Notes under the pieces: generated by a model
The model's database searches: none
Told to the model about the DNA's origin: nothing
Seen by the model: only the letters and a program-made list of their open reading frames with translations
Assembly: GCA_030374735.1 (NCBI GenBank)
Contig: JASCIV010000090.1
Span: 1 to 50,056, forward strand
Reading direction: 5' to 3'
DNA length: 50,056 nt
Source of the DNA: Gracilaria caudata
Taxonomy: Eukaryota; Rhodophyta; Florideophyceae; Gracilariales; Gracilariaceae
Shown here: piece after piece, positions 27,734 through 37,675 of the stretch
Layout: every line of letters begins with the position of its first letter
How positions within the stretch are numbered: the stretch's first letter is position 1
Position numbers and translations under genes: made by a program

Positions 27734-28033
27734 CTCTTCTAACTTCTCTAAATTTGATAACAGAAATAATTGAGGAGTGTTAACGTACTCTAGTGCGAAC
27801 ATCCGCCCAGCAGGGGCACCCCCGTGTCATCGAGCTACAAAGAATCTTCTACGACTTTCTCAAGATGGCCTGCGTCACATACTAGTTTGCTGCGGGCTCG
27901 TTGATAGATCTAGTAATCTTGTCTGATTCGCAGACACGTTGAATGACACGCAGTATAGAACACGTTCTGATTCTCCTTGTCCTAAGTAAAGGGCACCGCC
28001 GCTTGAGGGTAATAGATACCCCCGTGGCAATAT
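27734..28033. other. Convergent spacer, caspase-like to prolyl oligopeptidase
   Basis: These 300 bases between convergent genes hold no ORF or repeat that I can support. A GGGTAATAGATACCCC imperfect palindrome lies near 28008-28023. Confidence 0.5.
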
Positions 28034-30208
28034 TTATCTACTTTGCACTATTTGTACGTCTAGTGAAAGAGACGCAAAAAGCAATGTATCACATAGTTCT
28101 TGCATAACTTTGGTCGTAGGCTTACCAGCTCCGTGTCCGGCCTTGACATCTACTCGTATGAGGAGCGGCCTTCCTTCCTGAAGTTTGCTACTGCCTGCTT
28201 TGTGTTGCAACGTCGCCCCGAATTTGAGTGTATGCAGCGGGACCACCCTATCATCATGGTCTCCAGTTGTGAGAAGGATTGCAGGATAGGGTACACCTTT
28301 CTCGTCTGGAGAAAACACGTTGTGCAACGGAGAGTATTTTCTCTGAAACAGGAAATGCTCGGGATTATCCGGGTCTCCAAAGTCACTGACCCATGCCGAT
28401 CCAATTGTGAACCTATGGAAACGAAAGATATCATGAACTCCTACTTGAGCAACGGCTGCCCCATAAAGTTCTGGAGCTTGATTGACGCAAGCGCCAACGA
28501 GTAACCCGCCATTGCTACCGCCCATGATCATTAACCTTTTGGGTGTGGTGATTTTGATCTCATTGCAAAGATATTTCGCTGCCCATTGAAAATCGTCGAA
28601 GACATTCTGCTTCTTCTCCAAGATCCCTTGTTCGTGCCATTCTGAACCATATTCATCTCCACCTCGCAAGTTTGCGATGGCGACAGAACCGCCCAGGCAT
28701 TCAAGCCAGGCAGCCCATCTAGCCGAATATGCTGGAGTCAAAGAAATCATGAAGCCACCATAGCCGTACAAAAGGCATGGGTGATTAGAGGGAGAATCAC
28801 TTTCGAACGAACTGTGTGTTCCAATGAGGAACATCGGTATCTTGGTTCCATCCTTGGAGTTGTAGAACACTTGCTTCGTTTTGTACTTCACCGGGTCGAA
28901 TCCTGGTGGATCCATTTTTCGAAACACTCGGGTGCCGTCGTGAACGGGAATTGTCAGGTCAACGTAGTAGACAATGCCCGCATAAAGAAAACTTGTAAAC
29001 ATATAGGTCAAAAATTCCTGGTCGCGGCGCCCGGATATTGAAACGGATCCGATATCTGGTAGAGGAATATCAAACATCTTTTCCCCAGACTTCAAACTGT
29101 GAACTGAAAGCTTATCATGGGCGTCTTCCATGTACTTCAGCATAAGCTGATTATAGTTCACGGCATCTGCCTCCGACAGCACCTTTTCTGAGTGTTCAGG
29201 TATGACTTCAGTGCAATCCTCAAGAGCCTCATCAAGTTTCACTTTGATTATTCGGTTCTTTGGTGCTTTCCAGTTGGTACTGAAGTAAAAGACATCTTCG
29301 TCGTTTGCGATATATAAAAATTGCGCGTTATATGATTGATCTATGACCTTCCTCATTCCTTCTGCTTCACTTCCAAAGGAATCGGTCAAGTTAACAACCC
29401 ATACTTGATTCTTTGGAGAACAATCATCGTGGGCTGTCACTAGAAGATATTGTCCATCAAGCGTAACACCCACGCCATACAGGCGCTTAGGCTGTTCCTC
29501 ATCTGAGAATACAAGACGATCTTGGTCCTGCGATGTTCCAATCACATGATAATAAAGCGCTTGGAAACGAGACTGGTCTGTTTCAGCTCCTCGTTTGTCC
29601 TTGTTATCATCTCCTTCTAGAGATGCAGGTGGAGGGTATCGAGCGTAATAGAATCCTTTTCCGTCATGAGTCCAGGCAATGCTGGTAAACTTCGCCCATT
29701 CAAGTGCCTCCGAAAGGTGATCCAGGGTTTGGCAGTCCATTATGTGAATTTCTTCCCAATCACTTCCTCCTCGCTTCAATCCATACGCAAGAAACTGGCC
29801 ATCGTTCGACCACGACATAGAACCAATGCTAACAGTTCCGTCCTCAGACATTGTATTCGGGTCGAGAAACACCCGTGGTTCTAAATCAATACTTTCAGTT
29901 TGCATGAGTACCGCTTGATTAGCAAGTCCAGCGCGGTGGTGATAGTAGAAGTATGGTCCTCTTTTCCATGGGCACGAAAATCTGTCATAGTTCATAAGGC
30001 TCTCAATCTTAGATTGAATCTTCGGTCGAGCTGCTTCCGCAGCACTTAAGAACGATGACGTAACTTCATTCTGTTCCTCAACCCATGCGGCTGTCTCAAC
30101 ACTGTCTGGATTTTCAAGCCAACGGTATGGATCTGGAACACTGGTCCCGTGCAGATCGTCCACAACGGATTCATCTCTACGAGTCACAGGGTAGGATATC
30201 GGAGACAT
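28034..30208 (-). CDS. Prolyl oligopeptidase (peptidase S9A)
   Basis: The 724-residue length matches the family (about 710). The N terminus has the typical VDDLHGTSVPDPYRWLENPDS (residues 16-36). Residues about 80-440 form the seven-bladed propeller that gates substrate entry. The alpha/beta hydrolase domain carries the full triad: Ser565 in GGSNGG, Asp in TGDHDDRVVPLH (652 or 653), and His692 in VKAGHGAGKP. S9A enzymes cleave short peptides after proline in the cytosol. There is no leader or membrane anchor. The gene is intron-free with a true ATG, and lies between two metacaspase-family genes, although that proximity may be chance. Confidence 0.95.
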   Translation of the reverse strand: MSPISYPVTRRDESVVDDLHGTSVPDPYRWLENPDSVETAAWVEEQNEVTSSFLSAAEAARPKIQSKIESLMNYDRFSCPWKRGPYFYYHHRAGLANQAVLMQTESIDLEPRVFLDPNTMSEDGTVSIGSMSWSNDGQFLAYGLKRGGSDWEEIHIMDCQTLDHLSEALEWAKFTSIAWTHDGKGFYYARYPPPASLEGDDNKDKRGAETDQSRFQALYYHVIGTSQDQDRLVFSDEEQPKRLYGVGVTLDGQYLLVTAHDDCSPKNQVWVVNLTDSFGSEAEGMRKVIDQSYNAQFLYIANDEDVFYFSTNWKAPKNRIIKVKLDEALEDCTEVIPEHSEKVLSEADAVNYNQLMLKYMEDAHDKLSVHSLKSGEKMFDIPLPDIGSVSISGRRDQEFLTYMFTSFLYAGIVYYVDLTIPVHDGTRVFRKMDPPGFDPVKYKTKQVFYNSKDGTKIPMFLIGTHSSFESDSPSNHPCLLYGYGGFMISLTPAYSARWAAWLECLGGSVAIANLRGGDEYGSEWHEQGILEKKQNVFDDFQWAAKYLCNEIKITTPKRLMIMGGSNGGLLVGACVNQAPELYGAAVAQVGVHDIFRFHRFTIGSAWVSDFGDPDNPEHFLFQRKYSPLHNVFSPDEKGVPYPAILLTTGDHDDRVVPLHTLKFGATLQHKAGSSKLQEGRPLLIRVDVKAGHGAGKPTTKVMQELCDTLLFASLSLDVQIVQSR

Positions 30209-31016
30209 TTAGATGTGTGTAAGCAGAACAGTGGTTGAAGGGAGAGGGAAGGGGAGGCGGGAGGGAAGGCCAGTGTGGAGAGTTTCGAAAGCAGAAGCAG
30301 TTGGATGAAACGGAAAACTCCAAGTATGCGAATTCAACGTTTCCTAGAAGTGAGCTCTTCAAATTAATCTGTTCAGAACCCGTCCGATATTACTGAGGTA
30401 TGAACTCTGCACAAAGAATTCTATGAGGGAATCGAAGTACGACGGTACCGTTTTATCACGAACTGAAACCTTACTTGCCAGAATCTCTGATACGCATGCG
30501 CGTTGTGCTGGAGTGCAGTTGTTGATCTTTGGGGCAGATCAACCGATTGCACATTCCAGACGATTTCTTGTGATTTTTGGCTCTAAAACGGAACACGAAG
30601 GTCCTTCGTTGAATATTATTCATGAACAAGGTATCCTTGGATCTTATTAAGAGGGTTACGCCATACCCACGTGTTTGTCCTTCGCACCCTCTCAAAATGA
30701 TGTCGAGCTTGCGAGTTGGGCGAATCTTGCGAAATCCCGACCATTGTCACAGGAGCAAACCACGCTTACCAAACGGGTAAGGTAAGGGTTAGACGGTTGA
30801 GAGCTACAAGGGTAGGACGGATATCGCGCAACCCTCATCCCGGAGAATAGTGAGCCCTGCCCTTTACATACCTGTTTTTCAGAACGAAATAAAGTGTACG
30901 GTTGCGAGTTTGTCGGTTGTCACGGTTGCGCATCAAAGACTCCTTCCACCAACGAGCTCTACACAATCACTCTTGACGTATATAATCATATTCAGCGAAA
31001 ACCAGACAATCAGTTC
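30209..31016. other. Divergent region, prolyl oligopeptidase / Snu23
   Basis: These 808 bases separate two divergent genes. They hold two dispersed motif copies (GTACGACGGTACCG at 30437-30450 and CTACAAGGGTAGGACGG at 30804-30820) and TATATAAT at 30979-30986, 31 bases before the Snu23 ATG. Downstream of about 30780 there are several GGGTA-type repeats. Confidence 0.5.
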
Positions 31017-31538
31017 ATGAATTCTCAATCGCGGGACGTATCACGCCGCAGTTGGGACGTGGCCGCTTTCCAGAAACGGGCCCAAGAACGGGAACGTGCT
31101 GAAAAAGAAGCTGACGAGGAGAAGATACGCGCACGCAAAGCCGCACGGAACGCGGCTCACGTTGATGATGATCCCTTTGCTCCCACCCGTGCTTGGCTCA
31201 CCAAACGGGACTTTGATATTGACTTGGAATCCAAGGTGGGAACCGTTGAAGTTGTCGCATCGGTACAGAAAAGTGGGTTCTACTGCAAGCTCTGTGACAC
31301 AACCATGAAAGATTCAAACCGCTATTTGCAACATGTGAACAGTCGTTTTCATCAAAAAGCTCTTGGAATGTCTATGCGAGTGAGAAGGTCTACTGTGCAA
31401 GATATCAGAAGGGCTTTTGAGGAGGAGGTTCTGAAACGGGATGCTCAAAGAAAGCAACAAGAAGAAGGTCCTAAGACGTTGAAGGAGCGCATTAAGGCAC
31501 GGAAAGAAAAGAATAAGAACACAGAAATCTTGCCATGA
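31017..31538 (+). CDS. Snu23/ZMAT2 spliceosomal zinc-finger protein
   Basis: The 173-residue protein matches the U4/U6.U5 tri-snRNP protein Snu23 (human ZMAT2). It has the N-terminal RRSWDVAAFQKRAQER segment, then LTKRDFDIDLESKVG (61-75), then a C2H2 U1-type zinc finger with C90, C93, H106 and H112 (GFYCKLCDTTMKDSNRYLQHVNSRFH), followed directly by the diagnostic LGMSMRVRRSTVQDI (116-130) and a basic coiled-coil tail. Snu23 sits near the 5' splice site and U6 ACAGAGA box in the pre-catalytic spliceosome. Its presence shows the host keeps canonical splicing although genes here are nearly intron-free. The frame runs on upstream through GTG at 30894; the first ATG is at 31017. Confidence 0.9.
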   Translation: MNSQSRDVSRRSWDVAAFQKRAQERERAEKEADEEKIRARKAARNAAHVDDDPFAPTRAWLTKRDFDIDLESKVGTVEVVASVQKSGFYCKLCDTTMKDSNRYLQHVNSRFHQKALGMSMRVRRSTVQDIRRAFEEEVLKRDAQRKQQEEGPKTLKERIKARKEKNKNTEILP

Positions 31539-31672
31539 ACGTTGCCCATCTGCTTGGGGGTTTTTCCTCTATCCCGGATTCCAATCAACGGGCACTTGAA
31601 CCTTTTATATAGAAGTGCAGGTCACAGATCATCCGTACCATCAGCGACACCTGTCCGTTTCTGACTTTGCAA

Positions 31673-31989
31673 ATGGCACCGCCTGTGAAGGTGACAAGCG
31701 CCGAAGCCCATATCATCAAAGAAGATCTTGTTAGGTAATTCATTGTTTGTCACTCGCGACTAGCCTTGACGCAAGACGAAGGGCATGCTTCTAAGTCTTT
31801 GAGTTGCAACTGGCGCAGTGTACTCTACTAATTATAATTAGTAAGCTTTGCTCTCTATCAGTAATACTCGCTCTTGTATACCTCTCTTTGCATGTCGGCT
31901 GCAGATGTGCTAGTGTACATGGCCCAAAACTTCAATGTTCACATCGAGAACCTTGTTCTCCACAGATTGAACTCATGGCTAGAAGATAA
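31673..31989 (+). CDS. Candidate small two-exon gene (weak)
   Basis: An ATG at 31673 opens a 62-base exon reading MAPPVKVTSAEAHIIKEDLV, followed by GTAATT at 31735. A TACTAAT-like branch site and ATTAG (to 31841) lie about 100 bases on; joining 31673-31734 to 31842-31989 gives an open 69-codon frame with stop. The second exon encodes a hydrophobic stretch and overlaps the tail of the metacaspase gene on the other strand. I do not recognise the product. Transcript data would be needed to accept it. Confidence 0.2.
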
Positions 31990-33212
31990 TTGCGGTTCCT
32001 GCTCTTCGAGATAGCTCGGGACAAACTGTCCGCATCGTTCTTTAACGAGTACCTTAATACGATGTAGTAAATTTCCATAACTCCAGTTCTCCACGCCGTC
32101 ATGGTTTGAATCGCGCGATTGACACATCTCGTACACTGCGTCTACAAAGCTCCTCGTCATGATGCCATAGCTTTGGTGAGTTTGTCTTCCACTATTCCCT
32201 ACATTGACTGGAACCACCATATCGGCAGAAAGCTGATGATCAGCAGACCCGCTAAACAAGACACAACCTCCTGCTGCCTTGTGGTGGTACTTGAGATGAC
32301 GTGGAGGTCGCTTTTCACCGTTTCGAAACCTAGGGGCACAATTATTGTCGTATACGACGGGGAGGTCGCATATTGTTCCACTCTTGCACGCGTCCACGAT
32401 TGCGGTTACTTTTGCACCTTCAGGTACAGCTTTGACAAGACGATTGTAAATTATATCATCAAGGATTGGCTCGACAACACGAATGGGTAATTTGGCCTTA
32501 TCATCATACAAGGGCCTTGGTAGGAAATCGACAGGCATGATGCACTAGCGGAAGAAGGAAACATAGAATGTGTCAGAACTTGCTAGGAATTGGAAGCGGG
32601 GGTTTGAATACATACCTGATCAAAACCAGTCTCAATCTCATCACCCGATGTATCCTGCACCATCTCGCCATGTCCAGCGAAGAAGAACACAACGCTATCA
32701 CCAGCGACGATTCCCTCTGTCAACCAAAGGAGCTCGCGAATGATCTGCACACGAGTTGGTGGTCTAGCGCAGCAAGTGCCCACCGTGAGCGGTTCATCGC
32801 ACAATATGTGAATGCCGGGTTGCGGAAACCCAAAGTAGGGCCCGGTAAGCAATTCGAACATAGCCAGGACATCGTTTCGTGCGCCCGGAACCGGAGTGAG
32901 ATGTCTATGGTTTCGGTAGCCAATGCCGATAAGCAGTGCTTTGCGTCGACGCAGCTTGGTATCATACGAAGTGGTCGCACGCGCCACGAAGTTTCGGGCG
33001 GCCGGAGAGATGGCCTCACCGGTGAAGCGGGGGCGCGGGGTCCATGACGGTGCAGATGCGGCTCGGTACGGGGTATTTGCAGGGGTGTTTGCAGGTGTGC
33101 TGGCAGGCGAGTTGTCGTAAGAGGCTGAACGAGGAGGCAGACCAACAGTCGGGTCGGAGGACCTCAAGCGTCTTAGTAACTCTCTCTGTACTGGGGAGCG
33201 TTTCTTGCTCAT
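31939..33212 (-). CDS. Type I metacaspase (one intron)
   Basis: Two exons (33212-32616 and 32544-31939, minus strand) join in phase 0 to give 400 residues. Residues 1-88 are a disordered prodomain with STPANTPANTP repeats and no zinc finger. The caspase domain follows: RRKALLIGIGYRNH (89-102), ARNDVLAMFELL, VFFFAGHGEM with catalytic His181, then across the splice joint GFDQ-CIMPVDF (196-206), and TAIVDACKSGTICDLPVVY with catalytic Cys252. Metacaspases cleave after Arg or Lys, depend on calcium, and act in stress responses, protein quality control and cell death. The His-to-Lys change just after the Cys (DACKSG rather than DSCHSG) is unusual but leaves the dyad intact. The first exon frame extends to TTG at 33608; the ATG at 33212 gives the most natural start, ATG 33335 being an alternative. 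Confidence 0.88.
32545..32615 (-). other. 71-nt GT-AG spliceosomal intron in the metacaspase gene
   Basis: On the coding strand the exon ends GATCAG, the intron begins GTATGT and ends CTTCTTCCGCTAG, and the next exon starts TGCATC. Reading straight through meets a stop inside this stretch. Removal restores FDQ-CIMPVDF, the conserved metacaspase sequence, without changing frame. It is the only intron in the window that I can demonstrate. Confidence 0.9.
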
Positions 33213-34048
33213 GGAAGAATGAGCGCGCTTGACAAACTGCGCTGGGCTATTGTTAGGGCGGCTCGGCTGTGGTAACGGACAGCGCGCTGCTGTCGTGGCG
33301 AAAAAATACTGTGGGCCTGGGGCAGCGCACTGCATGGAAGGTGCACAGCGGGACGCGATCGTCGCTGCCGCCTGTTGCTGCACGTGCGTGGAACATGTGA
33401 TGTGGGCCGGGAGGTGCCATGCGGATGGCCCCACAGAGAAAACAGTAACCCTCTGACCTTTGGTGCTTCGCTTTCGCTGAACCCTCCACGAAGGTGAAAT
33501 GGGAAGATGCGTTGCGCTGCCGTCGGTTGAGGTTGGACGGGGCCCAGTCAGCTTCGAGCTCCGGGCTTCCAATCGGGAAACACGCGATCGATTGCAAGCC
33601 AAAAACAAACAGCTGGCGGGTTGCGCGCTGCGCTTCGCTGCGCGGAGAGAACTGAATTTCGCGCTGAGCGCGTCAATCTGCCAACAAATGATGTCTACGT
33701 CACGGCTGCAGCATCATTGCGTGTAATAACCCACTTGCGTGCGTTTCTCTCAGGCTGTGCCGGGCATCCACTCGCGCATCGTACTGTCCACCTTCGTATT
33801 TTTCTGTCCTGCTGCACAACCCACACCATGTCAGAAATGTAATCACTTGTCCCGAAGCAACACAGCAACACTTGTTTGCTTGCTTGCTTGTTGTCGGCTG
33901 CTCCTGCTTCGTCCGCGTCCCTCGCGCTCGCACGGCCCCTTTGTGCCAGCTCGTTTTTGAGCTCTGCCCGCTTTGGGCGATATCTCTCGCTCTGCTCTTT
34001 GTGCTCCGCCGTTTCCACTCAGTGGTATCCCTATACCACTCGCGTACT
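33213..34048. other. Divergent region, metacaspase / unknown protein
   Basis: These 836 bases between divergent genes are GC-rich near the metacaspase start and more balanced later. Frames of both flanking genes stay open into it (to 33608 on minus, from 33872 on plus) without an ATG that improves the product, except 33335. No repeats are seen. Confidence 0.5.
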
Positions 34049-35029
34049 ATGGGGGATAGCAACGAGACAGTTTCTAAGCAGAGTCAGAGCAGCACTCCCT
34101 TGTCGAGCGAACTTAACTCCATGTCAGACTATCAACTTAAGAAACTTACTCGATCTAACACCAGAAAGAATGTGGGTGGAAAGAAGAACCGGTTTTTGTC
34201 TCAATTGGAGCGCGTGTGTCGACGTTTGGAGCTTCTCAGTGTCACCCCACAAGTTGATCCAGACACGCAAAACCGCTCACTGGATGCAATACCTATCGTC
34301 AATCCTGACGGTTCAACATTCACATCCCTCTCTGACAACGAAGAACTAGCCATGCAGATTAAGCAAAACAATTTCCAACAAGAACAGCAACAACAAAAGC
34401 CTGAATCTGACCAACTTCGAATGCCGAGAAGAGCGCAGACGCCCAGGTTTTCCAAAGACACTCCTTTCGCCTCAAAACCCGAAACTCAAAATTCTGAAGA
34501 CTCTGTTAGTCCAGCAGCCAGTACTGAGGACGATGACTTTGACATAGAACCAGCCACCGTTGATTCCACTCACGACATTTCCACTTCTGCCACACTCACT
34601 ACAAAATCGTTTCGCTCCGTACGCATTTCAACCGAAGTAACAATTCTGGATTATAGTCCACAGTGCAAAAGAGGTCAACCCATGTCACTATCAGTTTCCA
34701 CGCTGCGTCGAACTGAACATCCTACTAGAAATGGGAGGCCCTTTCATATTCAACGCCTAGCAAATGACAATCGCTTTCCCCGCGTAATGAATACTCTTGA
34801 CAAATCAAAAAGACTCAAAGATATTGAGCGGCTTTCTCGGGATGGCGCCAACTCTAGACCGCCAGGTGCTCTGGGTACTAACGAATGTGATACCAGTTCT
34901 GCAAGTAGATCAAACCCCATTCCTCTTCGGTTTGTCAAGGAGTCCCCGAGGAGAGTACAGTCCCGAGCTGAGAATCGAGTTGCAGGCGATGCTGAGAAGC
35001 CGTCAGATGCGAGGGAGAAAAAAGAATGA
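34049..35029 (+). CDS. Unknown disordered protein, 326 aa
   Basis: I do not recognise this protein. It starts at ATG 34049 (MGDSNETVSKQSQSS); the upstream open frame has no ATG. Residues 25-75 are basic and helical (YQLKKLTRSNTRKNVGG, FLSQLERVCRRLELL). The remainder is rich in Ser, Thr, Gln and charged residues with an acidic patch (STEDDDFDIEPATVD) and many S/T-P sites, and is predicted by eye to be disordered. There are no membrane segments or cysteine clusters. A nuclear or regulatory phosphoprotein is possible. It diverges from the metacaspase. Confidence 0.6.
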   Translation: MGDSNETVSKQSQSSTPLSSELNSMSDYQLKKLTRSNTRKNVGGKKNRFLSQLERVCRRLELLSVTPQVDPDTQNRSLDAIPIVNPDGSTFTSLSDNEELAMQIKQNNFQQEQQQQKPESDQLRMPRRAQTPRFSKDTPFASKPETQNSEDSVSPAASTEDDDFDIEPATVDSTHDISTSATLTTKSFRSVRISTEVTILDYSPQCKRGQPMSLSVSTLRRTEHPTRNGRPFHIQRLANDNRFPRVMNTLDKSKRLKDIERLSRDGANSRPPGALGTNECDTSSASRSNPIPLRFVKESPRRVQSRAENRVAGDAEKPSDAREKKE

Positions 35030-36409
35030 TATGAACGGCTTTTGCTAAGTAATGGTGAGGTAAAGCGTGCTTACGTTTGCCTTGATCTAGTCCACAAAGC
35101 GTTTCTGCGGTGATGATTTCGGGCTAACCCTCTTACTGTAAATACTTACTGAACTACGGAGATTTGTGTGGAAGCGTCTCAGGCGAAGAACTGTACAGGA
35201 ACCTGCTCTTAGGAAGAGCGCTCTTCGGAGTGTTAGTTGTGCTATCGTATCGAACAGGGTTCGGTCTCGTTGCTGGCTTTTCAGTGAAAAGTTTTCACTT
35301 GTCGTGCTCTTTAGATTTTATTTAGCTTGAAAAGTATGTATCAAGGAAGCCTACTAACCACGTTTCGACTCGATGCATGTACATCATTTGTCGCACCAAA
35401 GCTACCTTCGCTTTTCCATCACAAAGCGCTATTTCTTAGTTTGGTGGTCTGTTATTGTTATTGGCCTTAAAACCGGGTCATGATCGCTTGCCTTCTATCC
35501 ATTCTTTGTTATAAACGCCTACAAAGTTGCCCCAGAGAAATCAAGTTCAAAGTTGGAGGCGAGCTGAGGGTTCACCACCGCTCACCGTCGTGCCCTCTGT
35601 TGCACGTACTCTGCTCCTTGCCAACATGCCACTGGCATAACACTTTACAGCAATGTCATACGTACCTCCTCTGATACGTATATCGATTACACGCGCAACA
35701 CGTGGGTACCAAAAATATCTGCAATCTGGACAACCCGGGAGAACAATGTTGCGCACCGCCATGCACACTTTTAATGCTCAGCGCCATCCGACGCCGGCGC
35801 TGTTTCGATCGGCTCCAATTTGGCAACGCGTCATCGCTAGACGGATCTCGCAATCAATGTGGGCCTCCGCGCAAGAGAGACGCGGAGATCGGATAGCGCG
35901 AATAAATCCCGACTCTTCTGAACTTCTGTGTTCCTCGATGAAGTGCTCGTTTCATGCGTCGCGTGACACTTCCTAGAAACCACATGTCCGTTAAATGCGC
36001 TGTAGTGAAAATAAGAACGTTTGCTGGCCTACAGCTGAAGCAATCTTCCAAGTGTGTGCACAAGCAATGAGACGAGAACTTTAATCCGATTTGCTTGTGG
36101 CACATCATGTCCCATGCAGCAAAGGAGATTCACGCGTCATCACGATGCTCCAGCATTGTTTTGGGCGTTTTGATGAGTAATCGCAGTCATTCCAGATCAC
36201 GGTGTAATCTAAACTATAGATTAGAAGGCTCTGAAGGGTAGCTTGACGCAAAAAACACACGCTCGTGCGAAGATCAACATTTACGGGCGTTCGATTGTGT
36301 ACAGTTGTGGCGGTGATGTTTCAGTTTGAGCTACAGCAGACGTTAAACTACCAAAAAGTCACCTAACTGGAGGAAGATTAGTAGAGTAATTAGGCGTTGA
36401 AGCAGGAGG
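35030..36409. other. Gene-poor region, 1.4 kb
   Basis: No gene that I can support firmly; the best candidate, 35653-35976, is listed separately. A GGAAGAGCGCTCTTCGG-type palindrome lies near 35213-35228, and CTGAAGGGTAGCTTGACG near 36231 recalls the dispersed motif. Confidence 0.5.
35653..35976 (+). CDS. Small ORF, basic, possible mitochondrial protein (weak)
   Basis: An ATG-started frame of 107 codons encodes a strongly basic product with an amphipathic N-terminal half (IRISITRATRGYQKYLQ, then FRSAPIWQRVIARRIS). Composition would suit a mitochondrial leader or a small mitochondrial protein. No family is recognised, and a random open frame of this length in 1.4 kb is not unlikely. Confidence 0.2.
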   Translation: MSYVPPLIRISITRATRGYQKYLQSGQPGRTMLRTAMHTFNAQRHPTPALFRSAPIWQRVIARRISQSMWASAQERRGDRIARINPDSSELLCSSMKCSFHASRDTS

Positions 36410-37675
36410 CTAACATTGGCCCGAAAAGCGCACAGAAGGGGATGAGAAGTGGTTCTCCTGCGTTAACCTCGAGAAAAAACTAGAGTGAGAAGACTCGCTA
36501 CCGCTTTCCGAGCAGAACTTGATCAGACGTACATGTTCGAGTGAACCTGAGATGGTAGCCGGTCCATTGAATGCGTTCCTCCCTCTCTCCGATGATATAG
36601 TTCTGAATCTCTTCATGTCCCTCAAACCGGTGGAGGTAGTCCTCTCGATTCGTGCCTCATCATCGCCGTCGATATCGTCATAGCGATGCTCCTCCTCGGA
36701 GGGATCGCACGGAGGAGCTTCCTCAGACGCCATTTTTGCCTGCGCTTCAAGCAGTTTTATGAAAGCTAAGGGATAAAGCTTGTTGACGGCAAGTTGCTGT
36801 GGATTGGAGGCCGCATCGTGCGGCGAGACGTTCACCGGCGGATGACGTTGCACAGGTGCAGTGAGGTAATCCATGAACTGTTCATCGTCAGCAAGTTGAT
36901 CAATACGAGAGCGATACGCATTCCAAGAGGACTTTTCATAGTGTGCTTGCGGCTTGAGCACACGTCGGGGAATATGGGGGTCCACAACCTTGTACACAGC
37001 GCGCCTCCGAGAACGCGGATTTGCGGCGGACTTGTTGAAATTGGTATGGGTGGCAGAAGTAGGGCTGAGGGATGAAGGCATATTAGATGAAGTCGGGCGG
37101 TTGTTGACCACCTCTCTATCCGGAGGTTGATGAAGCCGGTCGATATCGAGTTCCGAGGAACTTATACTGGCTGAGCGTCGAAGCGATGGGAGGCTTTGAG
37201 GTCGGAGATTAGAAGTATCAGGGTGGTGGACAACGTCACGATACTTTCGGGAGCCGAACCATGCTCGAATACGACTGGAACGAGAAGCCGAACGAAGGTG
37301 ATTGGAATTTCGGGAAAACCATTTGGAAGGGGGCGCTCTCCTGAAGCGTGTGGGAGGCACTCGGGGCGAGTTGTCAATGGGCAAGGATAGCGTTCGTGCG
37401 GCGGCGTCGTGGTGTTCCGAATGCACGTTTTGACGACGGGCGACGACAAGCGGCACGGCGTTGTCATCGACGTGAAGGTGAACATGGGAATCATGCAGAG
37501 AGGGTACAGAGGCTGAGGAGGAGGAAGTGGTCTTGGAAAAGAGATTGGCAAGGCGTCGGGATGGTGTGGGCTTGGGAGATAACAGGCCATGGTTGACTAG
37601 CCATTGGCGACGACGCTCACTCGGGGTGTGGGCAGCGCCTTGCCAGTAGCGGGTGGGCAACGACGCGGTCGACAT
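36410..37675 (-). CDS. Unknown disordered Arg/Ser-rich protein, 421 aa
   Basis: The gene begins with ATG at 37675. The protein is not recognised. It starts MSTASLPTRYWQGAAHTPSERRRQWLVNHG and is dominated by Ser, Arg, Pro and His, with basic clusters in the first 230 residues (RRAPPSKWFSRN; SRRRAVYKVV). A short region around 235-300 may be folded (RVLKPQAHYEKSSWNAYRSRIDQLADDEQFMDYLTAPVQ). Beyond that come an acidic stretch (EEEHRYDDIDGDDEARIE) and a Ser-rich tail. No membrane segments. Cytoskeletal or signalling adaptors often look like this, but function cannot be inferred. Codon usage agrees with its neighbours. Confidence 0.65.
   Translation of the reverse strand: MSTASLPTRYWQGAAHTPSERRRQWLVNHGLLSPKPTPSRRLANLFSKTTSSSSASVPSLHDSHVHLHVDDNAVPLVVARRQNVHSEHHDAAARTLSLPIDNSPRVPPTRFRRAPPSKWFSRNSNHLRSASRSSRIRAWFGSRKYRDVVHHPDTSNLRPQSLPSLRRSASISSSELDIDRLHQPPDREVVNNRPTSSNMPSSLSPTSATHTNFNKSAANPRSRRRAVYKVVDPHIPRRVLKPQAHYEKSSWNAYRSRIDQLADDEQFMDYLTAPVQRHPPVNVSPHDAASNPQQLAVNKLYPLAFIKLLEAQAKMASEEAPPCDPSEEEHRYDDIDGDDEARIERTTSTGLRDMKRFRTISSERGRNAFNGPATISGSLEHVRLIKFCSESGSESSHSSFFSRLTQENHFSSPSVRFSGQC

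Noticed and set aside
28895..28910. GGGTCGAATCC, resembling a tRNA B-box
   Set aside because: It lies within the prolyl oligopeptidase coding region and no A-box or cloverleaf can be formed around it.
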